NCBI GenBank assembly: GCA_029215795.1
Contig: JARDYH010000001.1
Coordinates: 226,916,154-226,980,153, forward strand
Direction: 5' to 3'
DNA: 64,000 nucleotides
Source: Anniella stebbinsi
Lineage: Eukaryota > Chordata > Lepidosauria > Squamata > Anniellidae
Position numbers and translations under genes: made by a program. Of the stretch, positions 10,899 through 21,850 are shown one piece after another; position 1 is the stretch's first letter, and each line of letters begins with the position of its first letter. The notes beneath the pieces are model-generated. The model saw only the letters and a list, made by a program, of their open reading frames with translations, had not been told where the DNA came from and ran no database searches.

Positions 10899-12385
10899 CC
10901 AATGGGCCTTGTGTCATCAATGGCTCGGTCTACTGGGATTAGTTCACTGAGATAAACGTTGAAGTTTCCCTCATTCCATCTCCTTTTTGCCTCTTCTTGT
11001 TTCTCACCTGGGACCACAGCAGGACGCCCAAACTGACCCAGTGCTGTGGGGTCCCTTGGGCCAAGCGTCCTATCAATGGCGAACACTTTGTGCAATTTAG
11101 TATTTTCTGTGAAATGGATTGCACTGTCACTATGATTGGTTTTCCTTAATTGGTCCTTATCGACTAAATTGACACTGTCAACATTCCCTAGTTTTGTTCC
11201 TTCAGCCAGAATTGCTTTCGTAACCGTTACCTTAATAAGACCAGCCACTTCGGTCACATTAATTGCTTTCAGGTTATCTTTGCTTTTGTCATCCATCAGC
11301 TGTATATTCTTTTCCATCAATCTCTTTCCTTTGGCATCGGCTGGGGGATCCTGAGATACTGGAAGGACCACCTGCGCTCCTTCCTTGCTTACAATGACCA
11401 CTGGCTCTTCAGAAAGAACCCGTTTTGCAAGTGCAATTTTTGCATCCTTCTCTTTTGGCAACTTTTCTGGACCTGTTGCATTCGTAGAACCTCCCTTCTC
11501 CTCTGCTGCTTTTGAAGTAGCTAGCTTGCCGCCAGGTAAATCCACACTCCTTGTAGCTTCAAGAACACCTCCAACGCGTAATGTACTCCCAGTCCTGTTT
11601 ACTGGAAATTTTGGCACTCTCAGTACTCGGAGGCTATCCTGAGGTTCTTCAGGTTTACTTCCAGTCGGCAATTCCTCCTTCAGTCCAGCCAAAGAGCTTT
11701 TATCTACCAACCCAATTTTAAAGAAAACCCCATTTCTCCCCCTGGATCTCTTTGTGAACGGCTTGGGCACTTCCCGAGTGACTTTGCTTTTGACAGGAGC
11801 TGCCCTGTATGTCAATTGGATGAGAGGCTGTCCTGCTGCTGCTGCGGGGGTCTCCAGGACGCCTCTCTGAAGAGCTGGCCTTGTTTGGGTTGGGCTAGAG
11901 GCGCGGACTGCTCCCCTCGCTTTCTTTTCCAAGGGAACAGCGGAGGGCAGCGGAGGGGCCCTCCCCCCCAGCTTGGCTGGGATTGTCCTATGCAGCCCCT
12001 TCGTTTCTTGGGGGCTTTGGGTGGACGGTTTCTGCCTTTTCCCGCCTTTGCTCCCTCCACCCTCAGCCCTGTTAGCCTCCTCCTCGCGGTTTCTCTCATA
12101 ACCTCTCTCATCCCTTCCCAAGCCTGTTGGAGGTGGCGGCGGCGGCGCCGGCGCCTTGGGGTTCTCTCTGGACCACCTGCCGCCGGGGCCGTCCGCCGGG
12201 TTCCTCCAAACTCTGAATTTCTCCCTCTCCTTCCTGATCATCTCCTCTTTCAGGACTCGGGTGTTGATCTCGCTGAATGAAAACTTGAGGGCTGCCATGT
12301 CAAACAGCAGCCAGATGATGGAGGCTGCGAAGATAAAAGCGAAGGCTCTCCCGCTGCCTCGGAAAAGCTTCCGGATTTTGTTCAT
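10899..12385 (-). CDS. GALNT5: GALNT5, polypeptide N-acetylgalactosaminyltransferase 5, first coding exon
   Basis: This exon encodes the first 495 codons plus two bases of a type II Golgi protein that starts mucin-type O-glycosylation by transferring GalNAc from UDP-GalNAc to Ser/Thr. The start is ATG at 12385 (protein MNKIRKLFRGSGR...), the start used by mammalian GALNT5; the frame is open 14 codons further up but has no ATG there. Residues 1-13 are a basic cytosolic tail, about 14-33 the membrane anchor (contains SIIWLLFDMAAL), then a long stem of about 430 residues with a Pro run at 81-86, basic stretches and N-glycosylation sequons (NRT, NAT, NVT, NHS). The end contains LGPRDP..LGQFGRP and EGNFNVYLSELIPVDRAID, the conserved lead-in to the catalytic domain. 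The unusually long stem separates GALNT5 from other GALNTs. The GT-A and ricin-type lectin domains lie in exons outside the window. No frameshift or stop is seen, so the gene is probably intact here. Confidence 0.95.
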
Positions 12386-12850
12386 CTCGGAGAAAGTTTG
12401 GTTCGTCCTTCGCCGCGCCGCCTGCACCCTCTGCCGCCCCCGCCTTCTCCTCGCTGGGCCTCCTTACCTAACGTGGCGGCGGCACGCGCAGCTCCTGCTT
12501 CTCCCTGGAACACGTCTGCATGTTGATCTAGGGGCAGCCTCGAGTCCTGCTCCCGCCTGTTGCGCCTTGCTTGCGTGGCATGTTTGCTGCAGCGGGGCAT
12601 CCACGTCTCCTCGGCTTCGCGTGGGCCGCGCAGCCACCGCATGCCACGCGCCACGCCGGAAGGCCCAGAGCGGCCCACGGGCAACTTGCCGGTTCGCCTT
12701 AGACCCCAGCGGTTCTCGCCTTCCCTCGGAATGGGGGTTGTTTCTCCGTTCTAGGACGCGCTGAAAGAAGGAACAGGCGGCTGCAGATCAGCTGGAGAGA
12801 GCAAACATGGGTCTCTCCCCCCTCTCTCCTCCTCCCGCCCAGCTCTCATT
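11800..12850 (-). promoter_or_regulatory. GALNT5: CpG-rich promoter and 5' region of GALNT5
   Basis: CpG density is high from the N-terminal coding part through about 12760, unlike the AT-rich surroundings. A GC box (GGGCGGG, minus strand) is at 12834-12840. No TATA box was found at a convincing place, which fits a CpG-type promoter. The 5' UTR probably occupies much of 12386-12770; the exact transcription start cannot be read from sequence. A polypyrimidine tract followed by CAG on the minus strand (about 12757-12773) could be an acceptor if an upstream non-coding exon exists. Confidence 0.55.
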
Positions 12851-13126
12851 CCTTCTCTGTAACCCAACACCACCACACAAAAGAAAACAACCTCCAGCCT
12901 GCAAACTTCTTGGGAGCTTGGCTCTCCCGGGCACCTTCCAAGTCGGACCAGTTGCTTTCAAAAGAGTCTGGTAAAGTTATATGCCCAGGTCAACAGCAGG
13001 AATTGGGCACTCCTTTCTGGTTTAGGGCTGATGTTTCCTGGTTGCCATAGGGAAATTTGTCCTTCCTTAGACCTGTTCAGAAGGGCTTCTGGTGACATAC
13101 ACTCTGATAATTCTCCTTTCAGAAAC

Positions 13127-13200
13127 ACATACACACACACACACACGAGTTTGAAGAACAGATTACTTCTCTCTCTCTCTGTCTCCCCCTCCCTCTGCTT
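13127..13200. repeat. (CA)n microsatellite and CT-rich tract
   Basis: CA repeat at 13127-13146 followed by a CT-rich simple tract at about 13165-13200. Upstream of the GALNT5 promoter. Confidence 0.85.
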
Positions 13201-13239
13201 TTCCTCCCTTGCTTGCTTAGGCAGGACTTATTTTAAACC

Positions 13240-13515
13240 AGCGCCCTGCTGTGTTCAGTGCAGGATTTGTCCAAGATATTTTGCTGCCCCTGGCAAAGAT
13301 GCCTCCACTCACCCATTCCATGCACAAAAGTTGACTGGACTAGCAAATGAATCTTCAAAACTGGCAATGGGACATAGTCCTTCATCATGCACAAGGGGTA
13401 CAGGGCGGAATGTGTGACGCACAACATTCTCCAACACCTTGCTGCTGCCTCCCAACATTTTTCTTGAGGCAACTGACTCACTCTGCTTGATGGTAGAGTC
13501 GGCCCTGGTTCGGTA
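13240..13515 (-). repeat. Unclassified interspersed repeat
   Basis: The end 'actcactctgcttgatggtagagtcggccc' is the reverse complement of the repeat at 7562-7620. The rest is rich in 'cctcc' and 'ttgctgcccc'. The family is not known to me. Confidence 0.4.
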
Positions 13516-14620
13516 GCAGGGCTCAGGCAGCAACAGAATGTGCAGTGTTGCTTGGGGGTGGGTAGAAGATTGCCTCTGAGCATGTATAAAAAAAGGTTTC
13601 CCCTCACAGTTCAGAACTCACAGCGTGTATGTGTTTGACACTAAATGAAGGAGCAAAAAGGTGTGTGGGTACATTGAATGTATTTATTTTAAAATATACG
13701 GCCCATTGTTCAAATACATTTATAGGGAGGTTCACATAGGCATGATAACAAAACACAGTGCATACAAAATACTAGAACAAAAAGAGAATCACAAAGTAAT
13801 GTTATTTCTAACAGTAATTTTATTACTAAAAGAAGCCTCAGCAACTAAAACAGCAGAATTTTTAAAACTTGGGGGAATTAAAACCACACAAAGACCAATA
13901 CCTCATCACCCAGCACTCAAAAGGTTAGAATGTAGGTACTGATTGCCACCTGCCTTACCTCAGATGGCAAGTGTAGCAGGAGGAGAGCCTCAAAAGATTG
14001 CCTCAGAACTTGAGCAGGTTGGTGTAGGAGCAGGTGTTCCTTCAGATACTTGGGGCTCAAATTATATTAGGCTTGTGGAATTGAATGAATAGCTATTCCA
14101 CATCATAGAATTCTGGATATTATGTGAAGGGGAAACATGTAGAATGCTGCATAGGTTCCAAGGGCATGAGAGCTGGTTCAATATAGTTGTGAAGAGTGTG
14201 AAGTCTGAGCTGAGAAATCTCGGGTTCAAATTTTACTTCAGGCTCAAACAGTACCATGTTTGTTTCTAGAAATTAAGCATGAAGACAATGAGTGTGGTGA
14301 TGCACTGAGTGGTAATTGCATATGTGTGATGCTCAGGGTTATTCATCCTGTAGATGCCTAGTGCACTTTATCCTGTCGTGAGAAGTTAGCAGCATGCAGC
14401 CTTAAGCTCCTTGTACATGTTTACTTGTTTGTGTGCATAGGCTTGGAATGCAAATGGGAAATCATAGAAGACACTTGTTTCTGGAATGTCTGACCAATTT
14501 GATGCCAACTATGCTCACAAATAAACACCAGTCATAATGCAAGTGGACCCAGCGGTTGCTTGAAGGGAATGGAATGCTTGTTGCAGATCTACCTGTTTAA
14601 CTGTCCTTTCAGACTCAAAG
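13516..14620. other. No gene recognised
   Basis: AT-rich intergenic DNA. Short frames only, none resembling a known protein. Confidence 0.5.
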
Positions 14621-14622
14621 GC

Positions 14623-15132
14623 TGGGTTCACATGTCATGCTAGCCCATGGTGGTTGGCAAGCCACATGGGGTGGGTTATTTTGTGAACAACTCACCGTGG
14701 GTTGTTACTGCATCCACCAGATTGGGCAAACAACTCTCCATGGGTGGGTTGTTTGCCCAATCATCCCCCCCTTCCCTTCAGTCCTCCAGCCTGCATTGCA
14801 GGGAGTCGGGCAGCAGACCCATATTGTCTGCTGCCAAATTCCCCCCTCCCAGCTCCAATCAAGGTCAGGTCTCCTTTTTAAAAGTTCCTGTTTTATTTTT
14901 TAATGTGTAAAAAAGGGAAAACATTTTCCACACTTCCCTATAACTGGCAAGCAACATGCCAACCCCTCACATGTAAAACAACCCATTCTGCTGACTGTGG
15001 GTTCTCAGAGTGGGTTGTTTGGGGTAAAACAAGCCACTGTGGGTGGTAAAACAGCTCACATGATACGCTAACCCTTCATGGGTTGCTCCAGAAAACAACC
15101 CCTCATGGCTTAGCGTGTTGTGCAAACTCAGT
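14623..15132. mobile_element. DNA transposon remnant with TCATGCTAGCC-type inverted ends
   Basis: The left end reads TGGGTTCACATGTCATGCTAGCC and the right end, reversed, TGAGTTTGCACAACACGCTAAGCC, which are imperfect inverted repeats. The inside holds many 'gggttgtt' and 'aacaaccc' inverted words. A relative with the same ACACGCTAAGCC motif is at 44990-45200. No clear target duplication. Confidence 0.6.
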
Positions 15133-15590
15133 CAATACCTCCAGTACCACTTACAGCATCTGATAAAGTGGGTTGTAACCCACAAAAGCACATGCTAATT
15201 TATTAAACTACCTGATCAACTAAAACAGTCTATGTTTTGTGCTACACTTAACCCTTGCTGACCAATTTGAGTTCAACTTCCACCACAATGACATGCCACT
15301 GCCAGCAACAGGATACCTGACAACTCCAAGGAAGTTTTTTAGGGCACAATCCTGCCCTCTGCTTCTGGAGGGCAGGGCATGGGAGCTTTGTGCATGGGTG
15401 AACAGGTGTGGATAGATAGGAGAGTATGTGCAGAGTTGCCTGATTTCTCCTCCTTCCTCTCATTGCTAATGAGCAACGAAAGCCTACATGGCAGATGACA
15501 GGAAGGGGTAGGGAAAAGGCAGAAGAGCCAATGTAGTCCTTTCCCAACCTCATGCAAACCATCAACTTCAAAGCCACAACAAATTCTCTC

Positions 15591-15951
15591 TAGGGGTGCC
15601 TCTACAAGAGGCATTTAAAGCTCTTTCAAGGCGCATAAAAAAAATTACCTCTACAAGAACGGAGCGCAAATCGGGCGTACAGGCGCGTGATCTCCCCGAT
15701 TATGCGCATTATCGAATGCGCATTAAATCGCGAGTTTTATTTTGCTCCGTCCGTTAAAGCGCATTTTGACTGTGTGAATAAGCGCTTATGCGCATTAACT
15801 ACTTGTAAAGCGCATTTTGGACACCTGTTAATGCGCTTCACCGCCTCTCGCCGCCTCTCGTGCAGAGGGATTAGGCGTAAATGCACTTCTGCGATTATGC
15901 GCATAATCGCCTAATCAAGTGCAAAAGCGAATCCTTGTAGAGGGGACCTAG
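15591..15951 (+). mobile_element. 355-bp GCGCATT MITE, copy 1
   Basis: The body is 15594-15948. It begins GGGTGCCTCTACAAG and ends CTTGTAGAGGGGACC (12 of 15 paired as inverted repeats), flanked by TAG at 15591-15593 and 15949-15951. The word GCGCATT occurs at 15704, 15718, 15759, 15790 and 15810, and a perfect 20-bp palindrome GCGATTATGCGCATAATCGC lies at 15891-15910. The 75-codon open frame inside is shared by the copies because they are young, with no sign of protein selection. The 3-bp duplication suggests a PIF/Harbinger-like transposase acts on it, which is inference. Confidence 0.88.
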
Positions 15952-17565
15952 GCAAATATGTACCAAAGAGCCCACTGCAGGGAGGGCTTATTTTTGCTCC
16001 TAGCAGGTATAGGATACATTTTCTGCATGCTACAATAAGAGGAGCAGAAGTTGCCCTACCACACACAGACACTAGGATCTTTGCAGCAATTGCTAGTGAT
16101 AAATCACTACTGAGAAGGACTGGTCACAATAAAATCGGATGTTTGGAGCAGATTCTTATCCGCCTAATGAATGAATTATTTACAGAGAATGAAAGGGAAT
16201 ATACCCTCACTGTTAAACTTTGCTTGCACATTATGAATCATGAAACATTTCACAGCTGGGAATGGCATTGTCAAATATCCCTGCCATAAACTTTGAAGTC
16301 TGGTTTTCCTGCTCAGCAAATACAAATGTGTGGGGTTTGTTTGAACAGACCTGCTCAACACAAGGCAGGAGCCTTTATGGGTATGAACTGATTAATTAAC
16401 TCCAGACCACTCTAGCATTAGAATAATATTGAGGGTCAGTCTTATATGGGCAAGGAAATCCGCTGTTTAATAAAACACAAGGGCTTTTCTTCTTTTTTAA
16501 TGTAGGGCTTGGGAAGAGAAAGTGACTTTGCTGAAGTTTGATGCTCAATCATAAAAGGAGAAATCGAGGCATCTCTAGCTTCAGAGTAGCCTTTGAAGTT
16601 CAGAAAGGAATGGACTCAATTTTTTCAACAACAAGTATACAAATTCTAGTTTTTCACAACACAACAGCGGAGTACCTGCTTTGTATGTAGTAGGCTGCAA
16701 GCGTGACCCTCACTGATCTGAAAGTTACCAAATCCATATAGGGCATGGATTTATTACACACATTTCATGACATTATGCAGCTTTGGAAAAAAAAATTCAA
16801 GGCAAACATGACTGCCTTTTCTTCCAGTCCAAAAGTTTAACTTCTTAGAGCGCCAGATCTTTTATGCTGCTTTAACACATTGTTAAATCTGAAGGTGAAT
16901 GGCTAGCATTGCCAACCAGGCAGTATTTGCATGATCTGACATGTCAAACCATGCTTGATCAGGTAAGCAGCACTGACAGAAAAGCCAGTAAAAATATACA
17001 TTATGCCAGGCTCTGCCCATAACCCAGTTAGATCCTGTGCTGGCACCACTGTCAACTTAATAGATTCTCACAGGCACCGCCCATAGTCAACATTCTGCTC
17101 CAGCTCCACCCTTGATGCCAGGCCTTATATGCCCTTGGCTCCACCTTCTTTCAGATTACTAACTTTTGAAATAAAAAATGGGCAACTCTATAAATGGCCT
17201 GAGGGACAAAGGACATGATAAGGAGCCTCATATGATATGATACATCTATTGCTGGCTTCTGTCACCTCAGACTGCAGATAAAAGAATGCTTGAATGCTTC
17301 CTTTCACATACAAAACTAGCTCATGGAGAAAGTTCTAGCTTAATGTTCTCCCTGCTTTGCTAGTTTTATGCCTTGAGGGATTAATATTAATATTTGACAT
17401 GAGGGAGCATTCAAATATATGGAGTCTGCTGATGCATCCCCGTTTTTAATATTTGATTGATATTTTGTGGAACTCTTCCAGTTGATGTCCACTAGGCTCC
17501 CATCATTACAGGCCTTCATTTACTTTGGCCTATAACTGAGTTAGGACTTTCTTGGGTGCCATGAT
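15952..17565. other. No gene recognised
   Basis: Single-copy-like AT-rich DNA. No frame with recognisable similarity and no placed repeat apart from short simple runs. Confidence 0.5.
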
Positions 17566-17569
17566 GTAG

Positions 17570-17740
17570 ATGATGCTTTTTGTTTTTAATTGTTTATTTT
17601 GTTTTTAATATTGTTTTCATTATTGGGGTGTTTTTTTAATCATTGTTTCGTGTCTCACAGTTTTAAATATTGTTATATGCTGCTTTGGGAGGGTTTATCC
17701 TCAAATGCAGCTTATAACTATTTTAAATAAATAAAAGTAA
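17570..17740 (+). mobile_element. LINE 3' end (CR1/L2-group)
   Basis: T-rich 3' UTR with 'tatgctgctttgggagggtttatcc...gcagcttataa' and an AAATA tail. Too diverged for a family name. Confidence 0.45.
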
Positions 17741-17924
17741 GAGCACAATCCTACCCCCAGCCCCAGTGTTGATAGTGGGGGAGGGGGATTAAGATGAGAC
17801 ATTGGTATCTGGAGATGGCTTAGTGGGGGAGGGATTGTGGCCCGTCACCATCTACACTGGCCAACACAAGCCAGCAGGGTTTGGAATAAGTGAATGGATT
17901 TGCCACTCCACTTCTCCCCAGCCC

Positions 17925-18325
17925 AACAATCATATACTGAGTCAGACACCAAGCAGGATATAACACTATGAAAGTGGTATATAAAAGGCAGGAGCCACAC
18001 TAAGCAGGATATAGCGGTATGAAAGCGGTATATGGTATGTGTCAATGGGCTTGAACAGTTGGCTGTGCACTTCAAAACCGCTATAAAGCAGTAGTGTGGC
18101 TCCTGCCTTTTATATACCGCTTTCATAGTGCAATATCCTGCTTGGTGTGGATTAGGCTCCTGGGTCCATCTAGCCCAGTATTGTAGACACTGACAGGCAG
18201 CAGGTCTCCAGGGCCTCAGGCAGGATTCTTTCCTCACCCAACCTGGAGGAGCCAGGGATCACGCCTGGGATCTTCTGCATGCCAAGCATGTGCTCTGTCA
18301 CTAAACTATAGACCCTCTTGGGCTC
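17925..18325 (-). mobile_element. tRNA-derived SINE, split by a MITE
   Basis: Minus-strand SINE. Its distal end 'catatactgagtcagac' (17930-17946) is cut off by the MITE at 17947-18159, after which 'gtccatctagcccagtattgtagacactgacaggcagc' continues to the tRNA-like head ('gcatgccaagcatgtgctctgtcactaaactatag') near 18325. Gene order within the SINE is preserved, so this is insertion rather than rearrangement. Confidence 0.75.
17947..18159. mobile_element. AAGCAGGATAT-type MITE nested in a SINE
   Basis: Left ACCAAGCAGGATATAACAC and right ATATCCTGCTTGGTGTGGATTAGG pair as inverted repeats. Sub-terminal units 'gaaagcggtatat' and 'aggagccacac' recur inverted, so the element is almost entirely self-complementary. 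Closest relative: 54217-54421. Confidence 0.7.
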
Positions 18326-18329
18326 ATGC

Positions 18330-19780
18330 ATTTCACCCCCTCCTGTCATGCAGCCAGGATGAGTATGGAAGCGTCTGCTTTTGCTTAAGAACAATTTTTT
18401 TGTGTTATTTGGACCCAGAAGTGTGGTTAACATTAGCTAGTTTCAGACAAGGCATTTTCAAACTGTAGTTAGTTTATTCCTGATTTGTATGCTCCTTGGG
18501 GGAAATAATGTTTTTAAAAGTGGGACAGAAATGATTAACATAAAATATGGTAGAGTCCAGCAGCAGAAACATAACGATTGTGAATTTTATCTCACAGTTC
18601 ACCTTTACAAAGATCCACGTCCCATTTACAGAAACCAATGCTTCAAAATAAGAATCTTTGGAGTTTTCTCGCCCCTTTCCATTCCCATTTTGAATCTGTT
18701 TTGTTGCTCTAGAGAAAACTTACATTGTTGGTAGATTTTTTGTGTGAATGTTAACTTTGTATCACATCAGTTTGTTGGATAACATTTAATTTCTGATCTG
18801 TTGGATCTTTTTCTCCAAGGTATCACAACTATTATTGGCTTGTAAGCAGCCACTTGTCTGTTCCACTGTAACCACCTTAAGGCAGGGAAGCTTTTGTAAA
18901 CTGTAAGATAATTATTCATTCACAAATACTAACACAGTTATATGAGGATAAGAGAGTTATGGGCAGAGGGGGTTCACAGCTTTTGTGGCAATAATTTCAG
19001 AGTTCTTTTATGGTATTATTAAGCTTTTTCAAATTTCTCAGAATCCCAAATTCTAGCATGCCTTTTAAAATGTAAGTGCTCTATGTTAAATTTCACAAGC
19101 ATGACAAGCTTTTTGATATACAGGCAAGTAAGCAGTTCTTAAGTCAGTGCCCCCCAACCTTTTTGGACTCATAGGCACATTTGAGAAACTGCTGTGGGTG
19201 CACACTAGCACAAAGTGGCTCCCACAGAGAATGTGGCTAGTCACATAATAGCTGCTGTGGGGGCCTGGCTAGTTTAAATACAAGTAATTCATCCCAGAAA
19301 CTGAGTACAACTGAGGAGGGATCTTAACTCTAAAGTCAATCCACATATTTGACCCCACAGAAGCTTAACAAAATACCCATTTAAGATTGTAACCTTATGC
19401 ATGCTTACATGGAACTCAATGGGAATTACTTCTGAGTAGACCTACATAGTATTGCTCTGCTCATCTTATCCACACATACACATCCCTTTCCCCAGCCCCA
19501 AAGGAAAGGAAATGCCTCCAGCCTTAAAAGGAAAGTTTTTGCTACCTCTACCCCAGGCTCGGTCACTCCATCCCCCCACCTGTGCTCCTACCTCCTCCTA
19601 GGCTATCAGGGGGCTCACCTGGAAAGGGGCTGTGTATGTAAAGAAGGGAGAGGAAAAGAGCATGACTAGGGCCTGGGAGGAGGAAGAAATAGTGAGATAA
19701 AGTGGTGAGATGGAGAGAAAGGGCAAGTATAGAGACTGGTAGGAAGAGGCAACGTTTTTTGATAAACTAAAGCCTGATTA
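18330..19780. other. No gene; one snap-back repeat
   Basis: AT-rich intergenic DNA. A snap-back repeat with 'atgcatgcttacatggaactcaatgggaattacttctgagtagac' character is at about 19390-19450. A hAT-like fragment begins 'ccccccaacctttttgg' at about 19150. Confidence 0.45.
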
Positions 19781-19789
19781 ATGGAGGCA

Positions 19790-20640
19790 CAGTCGTGCCT
19801 CCATTGTTAAGGGCCGTCAGTAAAAAACACATTCTGCCATGTTAAAGGGATAATTGGAGGGGGGTAATTCTAACAGCCATAAAATCTACAATGTTTCACC
19901 AAACTTTCTGAAATTTACAGGTGCCAGAAAGAAATGTTTGTTTTACATTACCTGAAAATTTCAAGAAGATTGGTGAAAGATTGAGGGAAGGAGAGCTGTT
20001 TAAGGTAGAAAAGGAACATAAACCTGTCTCCCTGCTTTTGTCAAATGACTTTCGGTTTGCGAGTTTTGTGCTCACGATTTGCATAATTTCTAGAGCCTTA
20101 TTAATTAATCCAGTGGTGGGGTCTTCTTCCTCCTTCACTGTAGTTGGTGGAAAGCTTTTCGTTTTTTTAAAATTCCCTTCGGTTGATTTTTAAGGAATAT
20201 TTTAACCTCTCATTCAAGTCAATGCTTCCCTCATAGCGTCAGGCACGCTCAGTAGCGTCGCTCTCCCCCCTCCCTCCTGCCTTAGAATGTGGGGTGGGTG
20301 AAATGGCCGCTGCCTCTAGCACAGACCTTTTGAGTGAAGAAGAAGAAGAGTTTCTTTTTTCTCTTCTGGAACATGCATTCCTTTGGCTCTGAGAGTATTT
20401 TGGGCTATCTTCATAAGGCCAGTTTGCTCTTTTGCTCCCTGGTGAAGCAAGGTGTGGTTCCTCTGGATCCATGGTAACCTGATCTTCAGATCTCTCCTGG
20501 GAATAGGTGGCTATACATCCCTTTCTATCCATCCCCACCCCAAACACACACAATGTGCTCCTTCCCTCTTTTCTAAGAGTTTGGTTCATGCTTCTATAAA
20601 GTTGAAAGCTTCAAACACTTCATTTAATTAGTTTGGGCCG
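19790..20640 (+). other. Unrecognised block with a short acidic open frame
   Basis: A 29-codon frame at 20303-20392 has a good Kozak context (gaaATGg) and reads MAAASSTDLLSEEEEEFLFS..., alanine/serine then acidic, like the start of a real protein. It stops soon after and no continuation was found. It may be the 5' end of a dead DNA transposon or a gene exon, or chance. The preceding block (19860-20170) contains several 'aaatttca..aagattgg' words. Confidence 0.25.
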
Positions 20641-20799
20641 GTGTTAAGTTTTAAGTACAATGTTGAAACCTTTCAAAGTGCTTCTGGGCCTACAACGTTG
20701 GTTTCGGCCTAGTCACCCTGTTTTTTTAATAAGGTTTAGAAAGTTAATAAGGTTTTTTTAATAAGGTTTAGAAACAGTTGAGCTGTTGTGTATTTTGCA

Positions 20800-21118
20800 T
20801 AGTGTACACTTTCTAATCCTTGCAGTCTACACTGGCTCCCTCCTTGATGTGTTTTTGGAGGCAGACAACCCCTTTTTTGTTCCACCAGGCCTTTGGCAAA
20901 TAATCTGGACCTCTGTCTGTACCTTTGACATTTAAATTGTTATGTATTTTAAATGTTTTAAACGCTTTAATATTGAAAAGTATTTAATTATATTTTTAAC
21001 TTTTGTATATTCCTATTTATAGGTTTTAGCTGTATATGTTTTAGTTTTGTAAGGCTGCCCTGAGGCCCAGCATTGGGCAAAAGGCAGGATTTTACTACTA
21101 CTACTACTACTACTACTA
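20800..21118 (+). mobile_element. LINE 3' end with (ACT)n tail
   Basis: Text typical of an L2-like 3' UTR ('gtaaggctgccctgaggcccagcattgggcaaaaggcaggat') leads into ACT repeats at about 21094-21118. Trinucleotide tails are usual for this LINE group. Confidence 0.55.
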
Positions 21119-21850
21119 GTAATGTTTCAGATTTCACTTCTGCATCTGATGTTCTTTTGCATTTACTTTTCTCTATAAACCATTCATATCTTAAGACTTC
21201 TTGTGTGGCATGTTTTCGTTGGTTTAACAAGTTAAAAGGGGTATTCACTGTTTTCATGCTTATGTTATAAAATCTATTTTCAACAGGCCTAGTAACTTCA
21301 AGAGTAACAGAGTTGGGGAAAATCCTCAATCTCTTTGCTATCAGAGGCACTGAGTAAGGGACCCCTGGAGATAATTTAGACTGACCCAAACCACAAAACA
21401 CTATTCCCCCTTCTGAAGAGATCTGGACCGCAGACTACTAAAGACAAACAAAGTAGCAGGCCATAATAACAGTTCTCATGTGGCCATTTGCCTTATGAGG
21501 CAGGTGCTCTGCGGGCTACAAAATGGAGGGACTAACAGGCCATAAAGTTGCCTGGCTGGGTCTGCCAGAAATCCACCCTCAACACTCCTGGAAGGTCCAT
21601 GTTCTATAGCACATGCTGTCAGATGAACCTGAGGGAATCCCACCCTCCACCCCTGGGTTTAATTTACTGGCTTCCCCTGGCTGGACCTTGCAGGAAACTA
21701 TAGGGACAGACAGAGCAGGCAATCATAACACACATAGAATGCTGAGACTGGCAAATCTAAAAGTAAGTGTGTTGCTTTTCAAGAACCAAGGAAATTCAAT
21801 GGGTCTTACTTTTGAGTAAATATCTAGGGATGGAAATGCAGCCTGTGCAA

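Noticed and set aside
11816..12280. Plus-strand frames opposite GALNT5
   Set aside because: Antisense shadows of the GC-rich stem-coding region with no family similarity.
12386..12427. Upstream in-frame extension of GALNT5 (14 codons)
   Set aside because: The extension starts with GTG; the ATG at 12385 matches the conserved MN.IRK start of GALNT5.
15687..15914. 75-codon frame repeated at three loci, looking like a conserved small protein
   Set aside because: It is internal to the 355-bp MITE; conservation follows from shared recent origin, and copy 2 truncates it.
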